Shown: piece after piece, positions 59,170 to 64,000 of the stretch | Layout: each line of letters starts with the position of its first letter | Numbering within the stretch: position 1 is the stretch's first letter | Assembly (NCBI RefSeq): GCF_030063305.1 | Contig: NZ_JASISV010000001.1 | Location: 434,001-498,000, forward strand | Origin: Salinibacterium sp. G-O1 | GTDB lineage: Bacteria; Actinomycetota; Actinomycetes; Actinomycetales; Microbacteriaceae | Direction of reading: 5' to 3' | Length of the DNA stretch: 64,000 nt | Made by a program: the position numbers and the translations under genes | Notes under the pieces: generated by a model | Told to the model about the DNA's origin: nothing | Database searches by the model: none | Seen by the model: only the letters and a program-made list of their open reading frames with translations

Positions 59170-59868
59170 GTGATCCGCCGCTTCGAGGAGCTCGACTGGC
59201 AGAGCACGCCGATGGGCGACCTCACTCTTCGCCGCCGCACTGACGCGGAGTTGCGGGTGGAAATCTTCGAGGTGAAACTCGGGGAAGAGTTTTTGATGTC
59301 GAGCCTGTTCACGGTCGCGGAGGAAGAACTCGCCTCGCTCGGGCTCGCCGTCGCGGTCGGCGATGAACTCCAGGTGCTCGTCGGGGGATTGGGCCTCGGC
59401 TACACCGCCATCGCGGCGCTGCGCGATCCCAGGGTGAGCGCCATGACCGTCATCGACACGATGCCCGCCGTCATCGACTGGCACGAGCGCGGGCTCCTCC
59501 CGGTGTCTGAGGCGCTAACGAGCGATCCACGAACGAGGCTCGTACTCGACGACTTCTTCGAGGTCATGCGCGGCGAACCCGAATCGCCCGAAGCGCGCTA
59601 CGACGCCATCCTGCTGGATGTGGATCACTCGCCCCGGCACCAGCTGGACCCCAGCCACGCGGATCTGTACACCGAGGGCGGACTGTGGGCGCTCGCCCGC
59701 CACCTCAAGGATTCGGGGGTGTTCGCGCTGTGGTCGGATGACCCGCCCGACGAAGACTTCATGGCCACGATGCGTCTCGTGTTTGCCGAGTCACAGGCGC
59801 ACGTGGTCGACTTCGACAACCCGGTCACCGGCGGCGTCTCATCGAACACTGTCTACGTGGCACGGTGA
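59170..59868 (+). CDS. Spermidine-synthase-like methyltransferase-fold protein
   Basis: This 232-residue protein has the Rossmann-like nucleotide site QVLVGGLGLGYTAIAAL, VIDTMPAVIDWHERG and YDAILLDVDHSPRHQLDPSHADLY, as in the spermidine synthase superfamily. It is shorter than true spermidine synthases, and its amine-binding residues cannot be judged here. The start is GTG 59170. It overlaps the HAD gene by four bases, so it is the first gene of a three-gene operon. Confidence 0.8.
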   Translation: MIRRFEELDWQSTPMGDLTLRRRTDAELRVEIFEVKLGEEFLMSSLFTVAEEELASLGLAVAVGDELQVLVGGLGLGYTAIAALRDPRVSAMTVIDTMPAVIDWHERGLLPVSEALTSDPRTRLVLDDFFEVMRGEPESPEARYDAILLDVDHSPRHQLDPSHADLYTEGGLWALARHLKDSGVFALWSDDPPDEDFMATMRLVFAESQAHVVDFDNPVTGGVSSNTVYVAR

Positions 59869-60536
59869 TCATGCCCGCAGTGATCGTGTTCGATGTCAAC
59901 GAAACCCTCTCAGACATGTCGCCCATGGCGTCGAGGTTCGTCGAAGTTGGAGCTCCCGAGCATCTGGCTCGAGTCTGGTTTGCGGCGCTCCTTCGGGACG
60001 GTTTCGCGCTTGCCGCTGCGGGCGGCGACGCACAATTCGGGGTCGTCGGCTCCGAGGTTCTGCGGGACGTGCTTCGCGGGGTGGCGCTGAATCGCGACGT
60101 TGACGCTGCGGTGGCCCACGTTATGGACGGGATGGGTCAGCTGGCACTGCATCCGGACGTCGCCGACGGAGTTCGATCCTTGAAGGATGCTGGCCTCCGC
60201 CTCGTGACCCTGACGAACGGCTCTGCGCAACTGGCCCAGGCGATGTTCAGCGCCGCAGGGATCCGCGAGCACTTCGAGGCTCTTCTGACGGTCGAGGATG
60301 CCCCGGCGTGGAAGCCGGTTCGCTCGGCATATCAGTACGCGGCAGACACTTGCGGAACGCGGCCAGGCGACATGCTGCTGGTTGCAGTGCACCCATGGGA
60401 CATTCACGGAGCCTCCGAAGCAGGGCTGCGAACCGCATGGCTGAACCGAACCGGAGCGGTGTACCCCAGCTACTTTGCGGCGCCGGACTTCACAATAGAG
60501 ACCGTGGGCGACTTGGTAGCGGAGCTCACAGCATGA
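59865..60536 (+). CDS. HAD-family hydrolase, haloacid dehalogenase type II-like
   Basis: This 223-residue HAD protein has nucleophile D10 in VIVFDVNETL, LVTLTNGS, the lysine of AWKPVRSAY and the VHPWDIHGA acidic motif. The DVNETL start and HPWDIHGA are typical of (S)-2-haloacid dehalogenase relatives. GTG 59865 overlaps the previous stop; an ATG at 59871 is also possible. It is coupled to the next gene by ATGA. The natural substrate is unknown. Confidence 0.85.
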   Translation: MIMPAVIVFDVNETLSDMSPMASRFVEVGAPEHLARVWFAALLRDGFALAAAGGDAQFGVVGSEVLRDVLRGVALNRDVDAAVAHVMDGMGQLALHPDVADGVRSLKDAGLRLVTLTNGSAQLAQAMFSAAGIREHFEALLTVEDAPAWKPVRSAYQYAADTCGTRPGDMLLVAVHPWDIHGASEAGLRTAWLNRTGAVYPSYFAAPDFTIETVGDLVAELTA

Positions 60537-61528
60537 GAATTCTCACGGCAACCGAAGTTGGCGGCATCCTCTCCATGGAAGATGTTTTTGCCGCGACGAA
60601 ATCGGCGGCAATAGCTCACGTCGAAAACCGGACGCAGCGACCGGCGCGCAGCGTGCTGACACTCGATCAGGGACACGGTGAGTTCCTCGTGATGCCCGGT
60701 GTGGTCGGCACCTCCCAGTTCGGTGTCAAGACGTGGTTTACGTTCCACGATGCGATGGCCCCCTTGCCGGAGACGGCCGCCGTGATCCACGTCGTGGACT
60801 CGGCGACGAGGGAGGAGGTCATCATGGACGGGTCCCTCATCACAGAGCTCCGCACCGGCGCGATCACCGGGCTGGCCGCGGCAAGGCTGGCTCCGGCGTC
60901 CAGCAGCACCCTCGCCGTGATCGGGACGGGCCGCCACGCGCGCAGCCAGGCTCTCGCCCTGGTTTTCGCGCTTCCCGGGATCACCAGGATCAGCTTCTAC
61001 TCGCGCAACGAAACGGCTCGCACGACCTTGGCGAGGGACGTCGGTCTCGAACTCGCCGAAACCTACCCGGACCGGCGTATCGAGGTACGTGCTGCCTCGA
61101 CCGCCGCCGGGGCCTGCGACGGAGCCGAGGTCGTCGTCACGGCGACCAACGCCTCCCAGCCGGTGATTCAGGATGCCTGGGTCACCGACGCCGCACTTGT
61201 GTGCGGGATGGGCAGCCACTCCAGGGAGCAGTCTGAGATTGATCCCATCACGGTGGCGCGGGCCGACCGGATCGTCGTCGACACCATCGCGGGTGCCGTC
61301 GATACGGCTGGTGACATCGCCAACGCGATCGATTCCTGCGGTGTGGACCGCGGCGATGTCATGGAGTTGGGCACGCTCCTGGGCGACGAAGCGGTGACCG
61401 GGAACGACGGCCGGCTCGCGGTGTTCAAGAGCGTCGGCTTCAGCGCGGCAGACGTCGCGGTGGCGAGCTTCGTGGCCGAACGTGCCCTCGCGCTGCAACT
61501 CGGCACGATCATCGACATCCACCGCTAG
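60533..61528 (+). CDS. Ornithine cyclodeaminase/mu-crystallin family protein
   Basis: This 331-residue NAD(P)-binding protein has MRILTATEVGGILSMEDV, VMPGVVGTSQFGVKTWF, IMDGSLITELRTGAITGLAAARLA and the Rossmann motif VIGTGRHARSQALAL. Family members are ornithine cyclodeaminase, alanine dehydrogenase or ketimine reductase. ATG 60533 overlaps the HAD stop. The operon with a polyamine-synthase-like and a HAD gene suggests amino-acid or imine chemistry, still undefined. Confidence 0.86.
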   Translation: MRILTATEVGGILSMEDVFAATKSAAIAHVENRTQRPARSVLTLDQGHGEFLVMPGVVGTSQFGVKTWFTFHDAMAPLPETAAVIHVVDSATREEVIMDGSLITELRTGAITGLAAARLAPASSSTLAVIGTGRHARSQALALVFALPGITRISFYSRNETARTTLARDVGLELAETYPDRRIEVRAASTAAGACDGAEVVVTATNASQPVIQDAWVTDAALVCGMGSHSREQSEIDPITVARADRIVVDTIAGAVDTAGDIANAIDSCGVDRGDVMELGTLLGDEAVTGNDGRLAVFKSVGFSAADVAVASFVAERALALQLGTIIDIHR

Positions 61529-61540
61529 GGCGTCCGAGCC

Positions 61541-62368
61541 TCAGATGCTGCGGTGGTCTCTCACCGCAAGCTCGAGCGCCTCCAGGTTGGGCGCGAGTGC
61601 GTCATCGACGGCCAGCGGGTCGGTGAGGTTGAGCTGCTGCATTGCGCGGCGACTCTCGGGTGCCGTGTTGATCTCGTGTTCGCCAGACTGCAGCGCGGCG
61701 ATCAGGTCGGTGATGACATCCTCGAGCGACCGACGAGCCCACCCCAGATCAGCGCCGGCATTCTGAGACGACATCATCGCGGTGTCTGTGGCGCCCGGAT
61801 ATACGGTGGCGACGTGAACGCCGGTTCCGATCAGTTCGCGTCGCAGCGCCTCACCGAACTGCGCAAGGCCGCCCTTCGTTGCCGCGTACACCGAGTAGAA
61901 CGGCATGCCAACCAGTGCGATTCCGCTGGCGATGTTCAGCACGATGCTGCCGCGCTCGGTGCCGCTCTGTCGGAGCGCCGGCAGCAGGGCCTTGGTCAGC
62001 AGGATCGGGGCGGTCAGGTTCAAATCGATCATCGAGTGCACATCGGCATCGGTCGTCAGCTCCAGCCGCCCAGCGCGCACGTTGCCGGCGTTGTTGACGA
62101 GAAGATCGACGGTGCTCCAGGCGGCGACGGCCTCCGTGACCCGGTCGACGGCTCCGGGCTGGGTCAGGTCTTCGACCAGGATCTCCGTGGTGCCGCCGGC
62201 GTTGGCTACGAGGCTGGCCGTCTCGGTGAGGGTGTCGAGTTTGCGACCGACGAGCAGTAGGTGACCTCCCCGGCGCCCGAATTCGAGGGCGAGTGCGCGG
62301 CCGATGCCCTGCCCCGCGCCCGTGACGATTCCGCGGCGGTCGGTGAGGTCGAGGTTTTTGAGATCCAT
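61541..62368 (-). CDS. Short-chain dehydrogenase/reductase (SDR) C
   Basis: This 275-residue classical SDR has GIVTGAGQGIGRALA, NNAGNV, the serine of NIASGIALVG and YAATKGGLAQFG with the Tyr-Lys pair. ATG 62368 is preferred for GGAAAG spacing; a GTG at 62374 is possible. It is divergent from the copper ATPase and convergent with the cyclodeaminase gene. No specific substrate can be assigned. Confidence 0.85.
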   Translation of the reverse strand: MDLKNLDLTDRRGIVTGAGQGIGRALALEFGRRGGHLLLVGRKLDTLTETASLVANAGGTTEILVEDLTQPGAVDRVTEAVAAWSTVDLLVNNAGNVRAGRLELTTDADVHSMIDLNLTAPILLTKALLPALRQSGTERGSIVLNIASGIALVGMPFYSVYAATKGGLAQFGEALRRELIGTGVHVATVYPGATDTAMMSSQNAGADLGWARRSLEDVITDLIAALQSGEHEINTAPESRRAMQQLNLTDPLAVDDALAPNLEALELAVRDHRSI

Positions 62369-62456
62369 GTGCACATTCTTTCCGTTGGTTGCCCATCCGA
62401 CAACACGCAGCCGGTGAGGAACATTCCGGGGAAATTCTTTCCGCCACTACTTCACA

Positions 62457-62475
62457 TATACCCCTAGGGGGTATA
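62457..62475. promoter_or_regulatory. CsoR-type copper operator
   Basis: TATACCCCTAGGGGGTATA, a near-perfect palindrome, lies 11 bp before the copper ATPase start. Such C/G-tract repeats with flanking TATA are typical of CsoR sites. No CsoR gene is in the window. Confidence 0.7.
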
Positions 62476-62486
62476 CACTCGCTGAC

Positions 62487-64000
62487 ATGAGCGAACACAG
62501 TCACGACACGATGGCCGCTGATGAGATGGCCGACCACAGCGAAATGGCCAAGGGCGGCATGGATCACTCCGGCCACGGCGGGCACGGTGATCACGTCGCC
62601 CAATTCCGACGTCTGTTCTGGATCATGCTGATCATCGGCGTGCCCGTCGTCGTGTTCAACGACATGATGTCGATGATCCTGAACTATCCGCTGCCTGACC
62701 TGCCGTTCATCGCCTGGATCTCGCCCGTGCTCGGTACCGTCATGTACGTGTGGGGCGGTCGCCCCTTCCTCACCGGAGCCGTCTCAGAGCTGAAGACCCG
62801 CAAGCCGGGCATGATGCTGCTCATTTCGCTGGCCATCACCGTCGCGTTTCTCGCATCCTGGGGTTCCAGCCTCGGCCTGCTCGATCACCAGCTCAACTTC
62901 TGGTGGGAGCTCGCGCTGCTCATCGTCATCATGCTGCTCGGGCACTGGATCGAGATGCGGTCGCTTGCGCAGACATCGACGGCTCTCGAGTCACTTGCCG
63001 CCCTGCTTCCGGATGAGGCTGAGCGGGTCGACGGCGACACCACCGTCACGGTCGCCCCCGCAGACCTCGTCGTTGGCGACGTGGTCGTGGTGCGTCCCGG
63101 CGGCAGGGTGCCGGCCGACGGCGACGTCATTGAGGGAGTCGCCGAGGTCGACGAGTCGATGATCACCGGCGAGTCCAGGGCCGTGAGCCGCGGAGTCGGG
63201 GACCATGTCGTAGCCGGAACCGTCGCCACCGACAGCGCACTGCGGGTACGCGTGACGGCCGTCGGCGACGACACGGCGCTTGCTGGCATCCAGCGTCTCG
63301 TCAGTGAAGCCCAGGCCTCGACCTCTCGCGCCCAGCGGCTGGCAGATACTGCCGCGGCCTGGCTCTTCTGGTTCGCGCTCGGAGCCGCCGCCATCACCGC
63401 CGTGGTGTGGACGATCTTCGGATCCCCGGAAGACGCGATCATCCGCACGATCACAGTGCTCGTCATCGCGTGTCCCCACGCTCTGGGGCTGGCGATTCCG
63501 CTGGTCGTGTCCATCGCCACCGAGCGCGCGGCTAAGGCCGGGGTGCTCGTGAAGGATCGGCTCGCGCTCGAGGGCATGCGCACCGTAAGTTCGGTGCTTT
63601 TCGACAAGACGGGAACCCTGACCAAGGGGGAGCCGATCGTGTCGAGTATCGCCGTCGCCGAGGGTGTGTCTGAGGAAGACCTGCTGGCCATGGCGGCGTC
63701 CGTGGAAAGTGACAGCGAGCATCCCATAGCCAAAGCAATCGTCGCCGCGGCGGAGGCGCGGAGCCTGATCGTTCCCCGCGCATCCGACTTCAGGGCGTCT
63801 CCGGCGCTGGGTGTCACGGGCACGGTCGACGGCCACAGTGTCAGCGTCGGCGGGCCCGGAATGTTGAGCTCCCACGACGCCGCACCGCTGGCCGAGAGCT
63901 CGGCCTGGGAGCGCGACGGGGCGATCATCCTGCACGTGCTGCGTGACGGCGAGGTGATCGGCGCCTTCGGGCTGGCCGACGAGATCCGTCCGGAGTCGCG
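62487..64000 (+). CDS. copB: Heavy-metal P1B-type ATPase (CopB-like), partial
   Basis: The reading frame runs from ATG 62487 off the right edge, so 504 residues are seen and the ATP-binding domain is incomplete. The N-terminus is rich in His and Met (HSHDTMAADEMADHSEMAKGG..., HSGHGGHGDH), replacing a CxxC domain. The actuator TGES, CPH (C329-P330-H331), the phosphorylation site D373 in DKTGT and SEHP follow. CPH in place of CPC places it in the P1B-3 group, which exports copper ions. It sits behind a CsoR-type site. Export out of the cytosol is the expected role. Confidence 0.93.
   Translation, partial: MSEHSHDTMAADEMADHSEMAKGGMDHSGHGGHGDHVAQFRRLFWIMLIIGVPVVVFNDMMSMILNYPLPDLPFIAWISPVLGTVMYVWGGRPFLTGAVSELKTRKPGMMLLISLAITVAFLASWGSSLGLLDHQLNFWWELALLIVIMLLGHWIEMRSLAQTSTALESLAALLPDEAERVDGDTTVTVAPADLVVGDVVVVRPGGRVPADGDVIEGVAEVDESMITGESRAVSRGVGDHVVAGTVATDSALRVRVTAVGDDTALAGIQRLVSEAQASTSRAQRLADTAAAWLFWFALGAAAITAVVWTIFGSPEDAIIRTITVLVIACPHALGLAIPLVVSIATERAAKAGVLVKDRLALEGMRTVSSVLFDKTGTLTKGEPIVSSIAVAEGVSEEDLLAMAASVESDSEHPIAKAIVAAAEARSLIVPRASDFRASPALGVTGTVDGHSVSVGGPGMLSSHDAAPLAESSAWERDGAIILHVLRDGEVIGAFGLADEIRPES

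Noticed and set aside
62991-63935. Two long minus-strand frames opposite the copper ATPase
   Set aside because: The ATPase frame carries all P-type motifs; the antisense products are Ser/Thr- or Arg/Gly-rich without motifs.
1-64000. Mobile elements, tRNA genes, CRISPR arrays and prophage
   Set aside because: No transposase, integrase, terminal repeats, cloverleaf-like sequence or spaced direct-repeat array was seen on either strand.

Overview
This window is a high-GC, tightly packed actinobacterial chromosome segment. Short intergenic gaps, ATGA/GTGA start-stop overlaps and the gene set (heliorhodopsin, PPK2, DUF1206, CPH-type copper ATPase, many LacI regulators) suggest Actinomycetota, probably Microbacteriaceae; the family is inference. 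I see no rRNA, tRNA, insertion sequence, CRISPR array or prophage. No gap between genes exceeds about 300 bp.

Region 1 (1-19.7 kb) looks like one large nitrogen-compound catabolic locus. A plus-strand run (31-8193) encodes a class III aminotransferase, an ATP-NAD-kinase-like protein, both halves of a glycine-cleavage P-protein (GcvPA/GcvPB, with no T or H protein nearby), a fused [2Fe-2S]/FAD/[2Fe-2S] oxidoreductase and an epimerase-like protein. Facing it is a minus-strand operon (16794-8241): two-domain VOC protein, a complete amino-acid ABC importer, an 889-residue fusion of two flavoprotein subunits, a DHDPS-family lyase, a small [2Fe-2S] protein and an old-yellow-enzyme reductase. The flavoprotein/ferredoxin/DHDPS trio resembles the D-hydroxyproline dehydrogenase plus deaminase set, which suggests an imino or modified amino acid substrate. 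Two SDRs and a lambda-crystallin-like dehydrogenase (17085-19701) run divergently. A perfect 18-bp inverted repeat sits between the divergent operons, but no regulator gene is visible in the region.

Region 2 (19.7-37 kb) is mixed housekeeping and signalling: alpha/beta hydrolase, a degenerate SGNH-GAF protein, a heliorhodopsin, PPK2, a diacylglycerol-kinase-like lipid kinase, DUF1206, PAP2, a DUF4956-VTC-Cthe_2159 surface/polyphosphate operon with striking upstream regulatory structure, a NarL-type two-component system, an ArsR-SRPBCC pair, GNAT, an AarF/ABC1 kinase and a PadR regulator with its own palindromic operator.

Region 3 (37-59 kb) is a carbohydrate island. A RpiR-controlled block (37060-41093) holds a cupin-type phosphoglucose isomerase, KDPG-type aldolase, shikimate-dehydrogenase-like protein and a D-2-hydroxyacid dehydrogenase. 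Upstream are LacI, a TIM-barrel epimerase, DUF993 and a Gfo/Idh oxidoreductase. Then come GH39, SGNH esterase, a GHL6-like glycosidase, a sulfatase, a CUT1 importer without ATPase, another D-2-hydroxyacid dehydrogenase, a second LacI and a ThuA-like protein. Five copies of a GGnAAnCGnTTnCC operator tie these together. The content suggests uptake and breakdown of a sulfated, acylated, possibly uronic-acid-containing glycan.

Region 4 (59-64 kb) has a spermidine-synthase-like protein, HAD dehalogenase-like protein and ornithine-cyclodeaminase-like protein in one operon, an SDR, and a copper P-type ATPase that runs off the right edge behind a CsoR-like operator.
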